A DNA stretch of 36,020 bases from a virus, in the IMG/VR virus record IMGVR_UViG_3300042344_000244, positions 1 through 36,020 of that record; one strand, given 5' to 3'. Both the position numbers and the translations under genes were made by a program. Of the stretch, positions 23,753-31,285 are shown piece by piece. The notes under the pieces are model-generated. The model was not told the origin of the DNA and did not search any database. It saw only the letters and a list, made by a program, of their open reading frames with translations. Within the stretch, counting starts at the first letter, position 1, and the number at the start of each line of letters is the position of its first letter.

Positions 23753-26262
23753 TGACCACCGTCATCGGTTCGATCACCTATAGCCCGGATGTCAAAAACC
23801 CGTTGAACGAATCGCTTGCGGGCTATGTCATCAATCGCAGCGAGACAATCGACGCGATGCTGGACAGGGCTGGGATTGATCCGAACAGCGTCAACTGCAT
23901 CACCACGCCCCTGATCGGTGCGAGCCGCTACGCAGAGGTGTCGCTGCTTGTGGCGGTCAATGCAGCAAGCACGCCAACGGGCGGCACGAATCCATTGCCG
24001 GGAGCGCAATGGCTGAACGGTGTTGACGGATCAAATCGCTTTTCGATCATTGTCTGGGAACCGTTTGCGGGCAACACGGACAAGCCCGGAGGCGGCGACA
24101 CGGGCGGGCCGATCACGGGGCCGGGTGTGGGTGGTGGCGAGATTCCAGACACCTTGCCGGATGTGGAGCCGGACACGCGCGGCGGCACGCGCGAGAGTTT
24201 CGCGCCACAGGGGTTGACCGCGCCAACCTATAGCACGCTTGCCTTGATGAATCTGGGACGAGCATTGCGCTGGCGCGGGATGATTCAACTGTCGGCGCAG
24301 GAGTTGATGGTGAGCGTGACTGGCTCCGGCCTAATCGGCACGCTGCCCAACGCATCGCAGACAAGCGGTCTATGGGTGGTCAAGTTTGCCGATCCTCGAC
24401 TGTCCTTGCAGGCGCAGGGCGTTGCGATGCCGTCGCGTGGCAATGATGGAACCACGGCCCTGTCCGGCTTCGCTGCCGACCAATGGAACATGCTTGCGGA
24501 GAACCCGCTGCACCTCGTCGCTGCCACTTGCAAGAGCAGCACCGCCTATGCGCCGAGCGACAATCCGGCTAGTGCAATTCCTGCCAGCAGCACGGGCGAC
24601 ATCCCTACTGCAAGCCTTGCCGGAATCCCATCGCCGCAGTTCTGGTACGACGACAAGCCGTGGTCAGCGGTTGAGATCCTCGACTACTACACGGGCGTGG
24701 CAGCGAACAATGTGGGCCGCGCGTCATGGGATCGCTATCCAATCACCTACGACTACAAGTCCGTGGCAGGGATTCAAGAACAGCGCGGCGACATGCTCAA
24801 CCTCGACCTCCGAGGCCGCAACATCGGCGAAGCGTTGGACGAGATCGCAGCGCGCATCGGCTGCATTTGGATCTGGGATCGGTTCTTGATGCGCTTGTCG
24901 CTTGTCAAGTTGGACTACGGAAATACTTGGCTTCAGAACTACACGCCGGGGCCGACTGACCTGACCAACATCAACATGTGGCACAGCGCGAACTCGCCCT
25001 TCAGGACGGGCGGCGGGTTCAATCAGATCACGAATGAAGTGCCCGACCTTCTCTATGGCACGGTGCATCAGACGCGCCATGTGTCATGCTGGGGCAAGGT
25101 GACTAGCGGCAAGAGCGAGGTGTATGTTGACAACCGAGCGTCGCAGTCGCCCGATGGCGTGCGCGTACCGGGAAGCGAAGCGACCGCGCCGCATCTGGCT
25201 ATGGCGGGATCGCCGCGCCCGCCGCTCTACTTCCAACTGAACAAGAACGGCACGACGGGCCGAGTGGCTTTCATTGGCGACCACATCCCGGCCTTCATCG
25301 GATACCAAAGCGACACGACGGATGCGAATGCAGGGTGGTTCATGCCTGCGGCTACGGCTGCTAGCAGCCCGATGCCATCCACGCCGTGGAATGCTGCCGC
25401 GACGAGTAAGCAATGCCCGTGGTGGAAGAAAGACTGGGCGACGAGCCTAGAGGCTCGCTTGGCTGTGGTGGTGAATCGCTACACCCGAGCGCAGTACATC
25501 ATCGACGGCGAGGTGACGCTGAACCGCATCCCTGCGTACCCCGGCAACTCTCCGATGAACCGCACTTGCTCTAGCGGCTTCCAGTACGACCAGATTCACT
25601 TTGGGCGTGGTGGCGTGCCGCTGATGTATCGCATATTCGGGAGCAATGCCGATGCGCTGCTGCTGCCTCATCTCATGCCGGATGCCCGAGTGAAGTCCTA
25701 CGGCCTCGGCTCACAGTACCGGGCCAACGGCTTTGTCAACCTCGTCCACATCCCGAAGCGGTGCGGGATCGTGCGAACCTTCCTCGCGCAATTCCAGCAG
25801 TCGCAGGTGTTGAAGGAAAATGCCAACGGGCAGGCGTATGTGTGGCTGTATCGCTTCAACGAGGTGTTTCCAAACAGCCTGACCAATGGCACATTCAGCC
25901 CCGGCAACGAGTACGGCGACGGTGCGTTGGGTGCGCGTGGCGTGGCGTTGAACTTGGCCGAGATGACAGGAAGCCTCACGAGTGCGCCAACCACCAACTT
26001 CGACGGCGGCTTGCTGCGCTACAACGCAACCTCGACGCAAACGCTGATCGTGCGAACGGCTCCGAAGGGTGTTGCACCGTGCTACGAGTACGCGCACCCA
26101 AGCGGCTTCACGATGTACTACCTGATGGCTCCCAACGGGGTGGATGTGACTTGCCCGACATCCGTTCCGTTCACGGCTCCCAACCCCGCGTGGCAGAAGT
26201 CCGGAGCGAGCGGCATCGCGGACAATAGCAGCGCAAGCATCGCTAGTATGATTCAGCAATGA
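23752..26262 (+). CDS. Large tail protein (baseplate or tip candidate)
   Basis: 836 residues, the second largest gene, starting in a TAATG overlap at 23752. N-terminal part (1-95) followed by a Gly/Pro-rich linker near 105-140 (GGGDTGGPITGPGVGGGEIP), then a long body with a central segment IGEALDEIAARIGCIWIWD, reminiscent of the phage-hub beta/alpha domain, and a C-terminal half rich in Asn, Gly and Tyr. Order in the operon makes it the likely hub or central tip of the tail. No lytic motif is visible. I cannot assign a family. Confidence 0.6.
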   Translation: MTTVIGSITYSPDVKNPLNESLAGYVINRSETIDAMLDRAGIDPNSVNCITTPLIGASRYAEVSLLVAVNAASTPTGGTNPLPGAQWLNGVDGSNRFSIIVWEPFAGNTDKPGGGDTGGPITGPGVGGGEIPDTLPDVEPDTRGGTRESFAPQGLTAPTYSTLALMNLGRALRWRGMIQLSAQELMVSVTGSGLIGTLPNASQTSGLWVVKFADPRLSLQAQGVAMPSRGNDGTTALSGFAADQWNMLAENPLHLVAATCKSSTAYAPSDNPASAIPASSTGDIPTASLAGIPSPQFWYDDKPWSAVEILDYYTGVAANNVGRASWDRYPITYDYKSVAGIQEQRGDMLNLDLRGRNIGEALDEIAARIGCIWIWDRFLMRLSLVKLDYGNTWLQNYTPGPTDLTNINMWHSANSPFRTGGGFNQITNEVPDLLYGTVHQTRHVSCWGKVTSGKSEVYVDNRASQSPDGVRVPGSEATAPHLAMAGSPRPPLYFQLNKNGTTGRVAFIGDHIPAFIGYQSDTTDANAGWFMPAATAASSPMPSTPWNAAATSKQCPWWKKDWATSLEARLAVVVNRYTRAQYIIDGEVTLNRIPAYPGNSPMNRTCSSGFQYDQIHFGRGGVPLMYRIFGSNADALLLPHLMPDARVKSYGLGSQYRANGFVNLVHIPKRCGIVRTFLAQFQQSQVLKENANGQAYVWLYRFNEVFPNSLTNGTFSPGNEYGDGALGARGVALNLAEMTGSLTSAPTTNFDGGLLRYNATSTQTLIVRTAPKGVAPCYEYAHPSGFTMYYLMAPNGVDVTCPTSVPFTAPNPAWQKSGASGIADNSSASIASMIQQ

Positions 26263-26573
26263 GCACGCCATTCCTGCTACGCAAGATGATGACCGATACG
26301 GAGTCCCCGCTGCTTATCGCATCGGGCGGCTCGTATTACTTCAAGAGCATCACGGTCAGCAACAGCCTCAACAGCACGGCACACTTCTACCTTGCCGTGA
26401 CGGCGGGCCGAGCCTTCGCGCAGATTGGTGACTACATCGTGTATCGCTACGACATCACCGGGTACAACTTCCTCACGCTCAATGACATCCTCGTGCCAGA
26501 TGGTCACGAACTGCGAGGATGGGCGGTCACGAGTGGCGTTCTGTCGGTGGTCGGCTCTGGGGTGTTTGAGTGA
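26259..26573 (+). CDS. Small tail-locus protein
   Basis: 104 residues, ATGA overlap at 26259. Beta-rich: ASGGSYYFKSITVSNSL, AHFYLAVTAG, IVYRYDITGYNFLTLNDILV and ELRGWAVTSGVLSVVGSG. The pattern (a Ser/Gly turn, hydrophobic strands, then a closing G-V-L-S-V-V strand) is that of small beta-sandwich virion proteins seen beside tail-tip genes in marine and freshwater phages. The function is probably structural. The next gene starts in its stop (GTGA). Confidence 0.6.
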   Translation: MSTPFLLRKMMTDTESPLLIASGGSYYFKSITVSNSLNSTAHFYLAVTAGRAFAQIGDYIVYRYDITGYNFLTLNDILVPDGHELRGWAVTSGVLSVVGSGVFE

Positions 26574-27271
26574 GCCACAGGCTCGCTGGCTGCTGCTGCG
26601 AATCGAATCCGTGTCAAGGCCCGAGCGGGAGTTGCTGCTTCCCTGATGGATCGTGCCGCGATGTGGCGTGCGCTCACTACTGCTCGCAGCAGGGGGGCGT
26701 GTTCCGACCCAATGTCCAATGCTCTGGCAATCCGTGCGTGCCGCCTACGCAGAAGTGCAACTGCGACGATGCGACTTGGCGCAAGTCAAACTTGGGAATC
26801 ACGGTCACTCGCATCTGGACTCGTACTATTGTTGAAGAAGCAAATGCCAATGCACAAGCGGCAGGGCTGTACTACAAGTCAAGCACCACAACTTTCTATT
26901 CGACTTCGTACTACTTGACGCAAGCCGCAATTGATGCAGGGTTGCTCCCAGCAATACCGACCGACAATCCGACGGGCTATCCGTTTGGATTCAACTCGTA
27001 TCAATTTGGCGATGTAGATGCGACATCTGAAGTGACGGTTCAGGAGTATCGAGACACGCAAGAGTGCTGCAATCCGATCAGCGTGACACGCACGGTATCC
27101 GGGCCGGATGACTACTACTACGACAATCAAGGGACTACGAGCGGCCCGTTCCCGACTAGCACTAGTCGAAGCACTACAGACACGCCCTACTACACTCCGG
27201 GCTTCGGCTATTGCTACGACTGCTGCTGCCAGCGAATCCCGACAGCCTGCGCTCAAGTCACCACATGCTGA
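26570..27271 (+). CDS. Cysteine-rich tail-locus protein with planctomycete-like motif
   Basis: 233 residues from a GTG at 26570. The first 65 residues hold 13 cysteines (C8, 9, 10, 15, 22, 23, 29, 34, 38, 51, 56, 63, 65). The segment GSCCFPDGSCRDVACAHYC, then GGVF and NPC, fits a disulfide-type module (G-x-C-C-x-P-D-G-S-C-x-x-x-x-x-x-x-C) that I associate with secreted proteins of Planctomycetota. The middle is Thr/Tyr/Ser-rich and more AT-rich in codons. The C-terminus has another Cys group (CYDCCCQ...). Disulfides would form only outside the cytoplasm, which argues for an exposed adhesin. The codons differ from flanking genes. Confidence 0.6.
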   Translation: MSHRLAGCCCESNPCQGPSGSCCFPDGSCRDVACAHYCSQQGGVFRPNVQCSGNPCVPPTQKCNCDDATWRKSNLGITVTRIWTRTIVEEANANAQAAGLYYKSSTTTFYSTSYYLTQAAIDAGLLPAIPTDNPTGYPFGFNSYQFGDVDATSEVTVQEYRDTQECCNPISVTRTVSGPDDYYYDNQGTTSGPFPTSTSRSTTDTPYYTPGFGYCYDCCCQRIPTACAQVTTC

Positions 27272-27636
27272 CCCCACCTCCTCGACCATCCTTCATCCTC
27301 ATGCGCGACATGCGCGAGGCTATGGATCGCGTGCGTGCTGACCATCTCCGGCAGCAGACGGAAGATCCGACCTACTGGGAGCGCGACAAGGGCGCACAAG
27401 CGGCAGCGCAGCAGCCCCCGGCGCACGGCCCCATGCACTACATCGCAGGCGCAGCGAAGGCGGTAGTTGCCTCCGTGACCGCCGACAGCCCAATGTCCGA
27501 GCGGCGACTAGCCATCTGCAAGGGCTGCGACCAATGGGACGGCTCGCGGTGCAGGCAATGCGGCTGCTTCACCGGGCTGAAGGTGCGGTTGCCAGCCGAG
27601 GCATGTCCTATCGGAAAGTGGTCGGCCGAAGGCTAA
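27265..27636 (+). CDS. Zinc-ribbon-like tail-locus protein
   Basis: 123 residues from the ATG at 27265 (an upstream in-frame start at 27211 would overlap the previous gene by 61 bases). The N-terminal part is helical and hydrophilic. The C-terminus carries C85-x-x-C88, C96-x-x-C99-x-C101 and C114-P-I-G-K-W, in WDGSRCRQCGCFTGLKVRLP. I recall this C-x-x-C...C-x-x-C-G-C-F...K...CPIGKW ending from many phage proteins, probably a zinc-bound knuckle. Function unknown. It sits between the cysteine-rich protein and the last late gene. Confidence 0.65.
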   Translation: MLTPPPRPSFILMRDMREAMDRVRADHLRQQTEDPTYWERDKGAQAAAQQPPAHGPMHYIAGAAKAVVASVTADSPMSERRLAICKGCDQWDGSRCRQCGCFTGLKVRLPAEACPIGKWSAEG

Positions 27637-27645
27637 ACTGCCCGC

Positions 27646-29001
27646 ATGAGCCTGCTACCTGCCTTCGGTGCGCGTCTTGGATCGCTGTTCGGCTACGCGA
27701 ACAATGTGAAGACCGTCACATCGCCGCTTTACACCACCAACATCGGAACCGTGCTTTCGTTCTACGAGGGAACATCGTTTCGACAGGACACCGCCAATCT
27801 TGCGCCGCTCCAGAATCTTTCGACCGGGCTTTCATCCACGCTCGGGGTGTCTGTGTATTCCGCGATTCAGCAGAGCATCACGGAAACGATCATCAACGAC
27901 ATGCGAAACATGTACAGCGCATACGACGGAACGCTGGCAACGGCTCTCCGCAAGTTGCGCGACCAGATGATTTCGGAGTCCTACAAGTTTGAGGCGGTGG
28001 GTACGAGCAGCGTCACCTACACAGCGACGAGCGGCAATCAGGGCACGGGCACGGTTCTGGTTCGCGCCTACCGTCCGGCCTCGTCTAGCCTGTTCCTGCA
28101 AGAGATGTACGACGAAACCATCCGCATGAACTGCACGGTGGGTGGCGACATCGGCAACTTCGGCGAGGCAACCTTTGCGTTCTCTGGCTTCTCGTCCTAC
28201 GCCATGAACAACATTGCGTGGCCGGGTGGCTCTGGCTTGAACACCACGGTGCAGGCGACGAGCGCAGCGATCACCGCGAGCGTGGGCGCACCCGGCGTGA
28301 GCATCCTTGCCAATGGCGACTTTGAGAGTTGGTCAAGCAACACGCCGCGTGGATGGACGATTGTGACGGGCACGGCGGGTACGCAGGTGACGCAGGGCAG
28401 CACGCCGTTCCGTGGAACTTACGCGCTCCAGTTCGTCGGCAACGGCTCAACTCTCACGCGCATTCGTCAGCAGATCGCGTCCGGCTCCGGCGCACCTACG
28501 AGCGTGCAGGCTGAAACCGATTATGCGCTCACTTTCTACGCTCGCGTGGCTGCATCCACGACGGGAACCGTCGGCGTTGCGCTGCGCGATGCGTCGGGCA
28601 CGGTGGTTGGAACTGCGATCACCCTAAACCTCGCCAGCCTGACCACGACCTACGCCCTGCAGAGTGTGACCTTCAGCATCGCCAAGTCTGCGCTGCCAAC
28701 CACGCTATACCTCGACATCTACAGCACGGCGGCTATCGCGTCCTCTGGCACGCTGATGATCGACGAACTGGTGCTTGCTCCGATGACCCGGCTGTACGCG
28801 GCTGGCCCCTCCGTCCTCATCACCTGTGGCGCGACGGACTGGGCGGCTGGCGACTCGGGAACCATTGCGGCTGTCAGCGATCCAAGCACGACGGGTAAGT
28901 TTGTGAAGGGCTTTGCACGCTGGGTCGGTGCAGAGCGTCAGGGCATCTATCTGCCGCTAGCCGGAACCAACACGCTTGCCGACACGCTGGTGACGATCTA
29001 A
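27646..29001 (+). CDS. Tail-locus protein with carbohydrate-binding-like module, paralogue
   Basis: 451 residues. The landmarks match the 19332-20624 protein in order: WPGGSGLNTTV, LANGDFESWSSNTPRGWTI, then a jelly-roll-like region (ALQFVGNGSTLTRI, YALTFYARVA, LYLDIYST), DWAAGDSGTIAAVSD and a terminal strand series (GIYLPLAGT). The N-terminal 190 residues differ more. CBM4/9-like modules bind glycans, so the protein may be a receptor-binding or virion-surface protein. It is the last gene of the rightward late operon and meets a leftward gene tail to tail (4-bp overlap). Here the module is not visibly AT-rich, unlike its paralogue. Confidence 0.65.
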   Translation: MSLLPAFGARLGSLFGYANNVKTVTSPLYTTNIGTVLSFYEGTSFRQDTANLAPLQNLSTGLSSTLGVSVYSAIQQSITETIINDMRNMYSAYDGTLATALRKLRDQMISESYKFEAVGTSSVTYTATSGNQGTGTVLVRAYRPASSSLFLQEMYDETIRMNCTVGGDIGNFGEATFAFSGFSSYAMNNIAWPGGSGLNTTVQATSAAITASVGAPGVSILANGDFESWSSNTPRGWTIVTGTAGTQVTQGSTPFRGTYALQFVGNGSTLTRIRQQIASGSGAPTSVQAETDYALTFYARVAASTTGTVGVALRDASGTVVGTAITLNLASLTTTYALQSVTFSIAKSALPTTLYLDIYSTAAIASSGTLMIDELVLAPMTRLYAAGPSVLITCGATDWAAGDSGTIAAVSDPSTTGKFVKGFARWVGAERQGIYLPLAGTNTLADTLVTI

Positions 29002-29285
29002 CGCATCGGACGGCGTGCGCGGCGGTCTTTGCGCTGCCCGTGCATTGGATCGATTGCCGTGCCTCTGCGTGGCCGGAGCGCGTGCCGGATGTTCAGGATG
29101 TTGCGTATCTCATCCCCGAACAGGCAATCGCCAAACTTGGTCAGGTCGAGCATGGTGCGGAGCGATTCGCTCGCGGCCTCGACATCCCCGGCAAGTCCGT
29201 GCGCGTTCATGTCGCGCAGCGTGTCCGCTACATCGCGCAGCATGTCTGTGATGGATGGTGGGCGTGGTGGTGGCTTCCTTGCCAT
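28998..29285 (-). CDS. Hypothetical protein, beyond the leftward terminator
   Basis: 95 residues from the minus-strand ATG at 29285. Acidic-helical core (ITDMLRDVADTLRDMNAHG, LTKFGDCLFGDEIRNILNI) between basic ends; no family recognised. No good ribosome site is seen upstream, and a strong leftward terminator lies only 14-51 bases before its start, so it should be poorly transcribed from the leftward operon. Its stop overlaps the end of the rightward late operon by 4 bases. It may be a real but weakly expressed gene, or a reading frame by chance; the amino-acid pattern favours a gene. Confidence 0.5.
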   Translation of the reverse strand: MARKPPPRPPSITDMLRDVADTLRDMNAHGLAGDVEAASESLRTMLDLTKFGDCLFGDEIRNILNIRHALRPRRGTAIDPMHGQRKDRRARRPMR

Positions 29286-29298
29286 GCGAGCAGCGTAC

Positions 29299-29336
29299 AA
29301 AGAAAAGCCCCTACCGCACGGAAGTACGGCAGGGGC
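29299..29336 (-). terminator. Rho-independent terminator of the leftward operon
   Basis: On the minus strand, 29336 to 29307 forms a GC-rich hairpin (outer 6-bp stem GCCCCT/AGGGGC, inner pairs, TTCC loop, two mismatches), followed directly by TTTTCTTT at 29306-29299. This is a textbook intrinsic terminator for leftward transcription. The plus strand has no T-run after the hairpin, so it is one-directional. Confidence 0.85.
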
Positions 29337-29397
29337 GAGACACCCGCATGCGCGGTGTAGTGATGGGGGCGACCGCGCAGCGATGAGATTGTAGCGG

Positions 29398-29898
29398 CTA
29401 GCGGTGCGAGTCCGCGCCGAAGACATCGTAGATCGACGCATCTTCGGCCCATCGGTTCACCCAGTCGCCGCGCTTGCCCAGCCAGTATTCGTTTCCGTCG
29501 CCGTCGATGCGAGCCACGGCGTACATGATCTCGCCATCGGGCACGCAGCCCCGGTCGCGGATGTCGCATTCCAGTTCGATGGAGTGCGTGATGATCGGCC
29601 CCCACGGACTCTTTGCGCGGATCACCTCATGCGCGAGGTTCTCTAGCGACTGCATGTAGAGCGTGTGGACGCGCCCGATGTGACCGTTCCCGTGCATGAT
29701 CCATGCGATGTGCGTGGCATCGCGTGGCAGGCGTTGCGTGTGCCACGGGATCGGCGAAGCCATGTCCGGTCGGTTCATCGGATCACCGGGAAGCACTACG
29801 CGCATCTCCGGCGTGCGCTTGTGCGTGAGAACGATGTAGGTACAGGCGCACACCATCACGATGGAGCAGCCTATGAGGATTTGCATGAGTTCAATCAT
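29398..29898 (-). CDS. Membrane-anchored hypothetical protein
   Basis: 166 residues starting at the ATG at 29898, with AGGAG upstream on the minus strand. Residues 4-25 (LMQILIGCSIVMVCACTYIVL) form a membrane segment followed by basic residues (THKRTPEM). The rest is soluble, with HTQRLPRDATHIAWIMHGNGH and a compact alpha/beta end (MYAVARIDGDGNEYWLGKRGDW). It is the last gene before the leftward terminator. With its membrane anchor it could be an exclusion or host-envelope protein, but nothing in the sequence proves this. Confidence 0.7.
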   Translation of the reverse strand: MIELMQILIGCSIVMVCACTYIVLTHKRTPEMRVVLPGDPMNRPDMASPIPWHTQRLPRDATHIAWIMHGNGHIGRVHTLYMQSLENLAHEVIRAKSPWGPIITHSIELECDIRDRGCVPDGEIMYAVARIDGDGNEYWLGKRGDWVNRWAEDASIYDVFGADSHR

Positions 29899-30226
29899 TG
29901 GTGACTCCTAGTCGGGCCTCGACGGCAAGCAGCAGTTCACGGCCTTGGCGTAGCCATTCCTCGCTAGTGGCGTTGGGCGTGCCGCCGTTGGCAACGGCAT
30001 CGGAATCCGCCTGCGCCTGCATTCGCACCACATGCATGCGAAGGACTGGCCGGATGCGAGCGAGCAGGCGAGCCTGATTCTCCTCCTCGTCGGCTGCATT
30101 GGCTACGGCCTCTCGTAGCGCAACCAGAGCCGAGCAGTTGACGGGCTGGGTAGCCGACGATCCGCAGCAGGCTGCGACTTGCGGGATCGTGGAGAGGATG
30201 TCTGCGGCGGTTTGGATCGGTGTCAT
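29891..30226 (-). CDS. Hypothetical helical protein
   Basis: 111 residues from the ATG at 30226, which overlaps the stop of the 27-residue gene upstream (ATGA). Mostly helical: AADILSTIPQVAACCG at the N-terminus, ALREAVANAADEEENQARLLARI in the middle and WLRQGRELLLAVEARLG at the end. No named domain. It overlaps the next gene by 8 bases, so it is translationally coupled within the leftward operon. Confidence 0.7.
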   Translation of the reverse strand: MTPIQTAADILSTIPQVAACCGSSATQPVNCSALVALREAVANAADEEENQARLLARIRPVLRMHVVRMQAQADSDAVANGGTPNATSEEWLRQGRELLLAVEARLGVTND

Positions 30227-30306
30227 GGGATGAACTCCAAGAGTAGCGCGTTAGCCCAACTGCCCGCGAGGAACGCGGCAACGGACAGGGAGTCGCTGCG
30301 CTTCAT
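30223..30306 (-). CDS. 27-residue mini-protein, probably membrane-active
   Basis: On the minus strand, ATG at 30306 to TGA at 30223 encodes 27 residues: MKRSDSLSVAAFLAGSWANA followed by LLLEFIP. Both ends are exact ATGA overlaps, with the upstream gene's stop at 30303-30305 and the downstream gene's ATG at 30226. Without it there would be a 76-base hole between two otherwise coupled genes. Its hydrophobic centre and basic N-terminus suggest a short membrane peptide. It is too small for routine gene callers. Confidence 0.6.
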   Translation of the reverse strand: MKRSDSLSVAAFLAGSWANALLLEFIP

Positions 30307-30503
30307 TCGCGGCCTCCTGCCGGATAAAGGTCGGCGAACATCTCCGTGATGTGATCGGTCGCGCTTCGCAGTCGGCGCGAGTCGGTGAGCGCGTCAAGGA
30401 TGCGCTCGGCGTGCAGGCTGTCTTGGCCGCGCTCGTTCATCACCGTCAAGCGCAGGCGTGTCTCCAAAAACTTCGCTTCATCTTCGGTCAGGTGCAGTCT
30501 CAT
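30303..30503 (-). CDS. Small hypothetical helical protein
   Basis: 66 residues from the ATG at 30503, preceded on the minus strand by AGGAG. Highly charged and helical: MRLHLTEDEAKFLETRLRL, then ERILDALTDSRRLRSA and a short aromatic end (FADLYPAGGRE). No family is recognised. It is followed directly by the 27-residue gene through an ATGA overlap, and starts ten bases after the stop of the winged-helix gene. Confidence 0.65.
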   Translation of the reverse strand: MRLHLTEDEAKFLETRLRLTVMNERGQDSLHAERILDALTDSRRLRSATDHITEMFADLYPAGGRE

Positions 30504-30513
30504 GGGGTGTCTC

Positions 30514-30927
30514 CTAGTTCAGTCTCTTGCGCTCGGCGGCAGGCAACGCGCCTACCGCATCATCGAACGCTGTCCAATCGCCCGATGCTCGCGCAGCAAT
30601 CGCTGCACGAATCGCGGCTCGTAATCCATCGGCTCGCCCTGTCCGTGGACTTGAAAACAGAGTCCCGGGTTCCGTGAACAGGTAGACCGCTGCCGCGCTG
30701 CCAGTTCCCGTCGTCCTGCGACGATCCGTGCGCCGGAGCCAGCCCTTGCGCTCAAGCGTGGTGAACGCAGGGGACGCGGACTGGTGCTGCATTCCGAGCG
30801 TGCGGATTGCCTCATCACAGGTGGCCCCGTGGCTGCCCGAGGATTTCACGAACGACAGAACGCGCTCCTCGTTCTCGCCGATCTGCGCCGTCGCGTAGGC
30901 GGCTCGACTGGTGTCGCGGTAGGTCAT
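30514..30927 (-). CDS. Winged-helix DNA-binding-like protein
   Basis: 137 residues, ATG at 30927 overlapping the upstream stop. Residues about 22-85 fit a winged helix: ERVLSFVKSSGSHGATCDEAI (helix 1, then helix 2), LGMQHQSASPAFTTLERKGWL (recognition helix and following turn), then RRRTTGTGSAAAVYLF, the wing. This resembles MarR-like or phage regulatory proteins of this kind. The C-terminal 40 residues are helical and Ala-rich. It is one of two or three regulator-like genes in the leftward operon and could control the divergent promoters nearby. Confidence 0.7.
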   Translation of the reverse strand: MTYRDTSRAAYATAQIGENEERVLSFVKSSGSHGATCDEAIRTLGMQHQSASPAFTTLERKGWLRRTDRRRTTGTGSAAAVYLFTEPGTLFSSPRTGRADGLRAAIRAAIAARASGDWTAFDDAVGALPAAERKRLN

Positions 30928-31085
30928 GGTTCGTCGCGCCTCCAGTCCTCGTTATCCATAGGGCCGAAGTCGGCATCATCCGCTGCGGCCTCCGCAGCCT
31001 CGCGCTTGCGTCGGGCACGCCGCTCCTCTGGCGTTTCATCGTCCCACCACTCATCGTGGTTGTATCCAGCCGGGTAGTTGCTCAT
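30924..31085 (-). CDS. Small acidic hypothetical protein
   Basis: 53 residues from the ATG at 31085, which overlaps the upstream stop (ATGA). It has a Tyr/Trp/Asn-rich start (SNYPAGYNHDEWWDDE) and a charged helix of Glu, Arg, Lys and Ala (EERRARRKREAAEAAADDAD), ending in an acidic tail. The low-complexity composition is typical of small phage accessory proteins; no function is inferred. A longer upstream reading frame exists, but the ATGA junction fixes the likely start. Confidence 0.65.
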   Translation of the reverse strand: MSNYPAGYNHDEWWDDETPEERRARRKREAAEAAADDADFGPMDNEDWRRDEP

Positions 31086-31285
31086 CGGTTCTCCTGTCGG
31101 TCGTAGCCGTAGACCGTCAACGCCTCGCGCAACTTGAGCAGCAACTTCTGCTCGGCGTGCCGGAGTTGATGCGATGTCATGCCAAGAGCCTTGGCGGCTT
31201 CTAGATGCGAGCGGATCGGGGTGAAGCCGCACAGCGGCTTGCGGTCGCCCGTCCCCGGCACGCTTGGCTTGCGGTCACACCGCAT
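31082..31285 (-). CDS. Small sigma region-4-like HTH protein
   Basis: 67 residues from the ATG at 31285 (an in-frame ATG at 31306 is less likely). The segment SHLEAAKALGMTSHQLRHAE followed by QKLLLKLREAL closely follows the sigma-70 region 4.2 HTH pattern (E-I-A-x-x-L-G-V-S-x-x-R-V-R-Q-I-E-x-K-A-L-x-K-L-R). Standing alone, such a domain could bind -35 elements or modulate the host polymerase, as some phage-encoded small sigma-like proteins do. Its N-terminus is basic (RCDRKPSVPGTGDRKP). It overlaps both neighbours in the leftward operon. Confidence 0.68.
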   Translation of the reverse strand: MRCDRKPSVPGTGDRKPLCGFTPIRSHLEAAKALGMTSHQLRHAEQKLLLKLREALTVYGYDRQENR

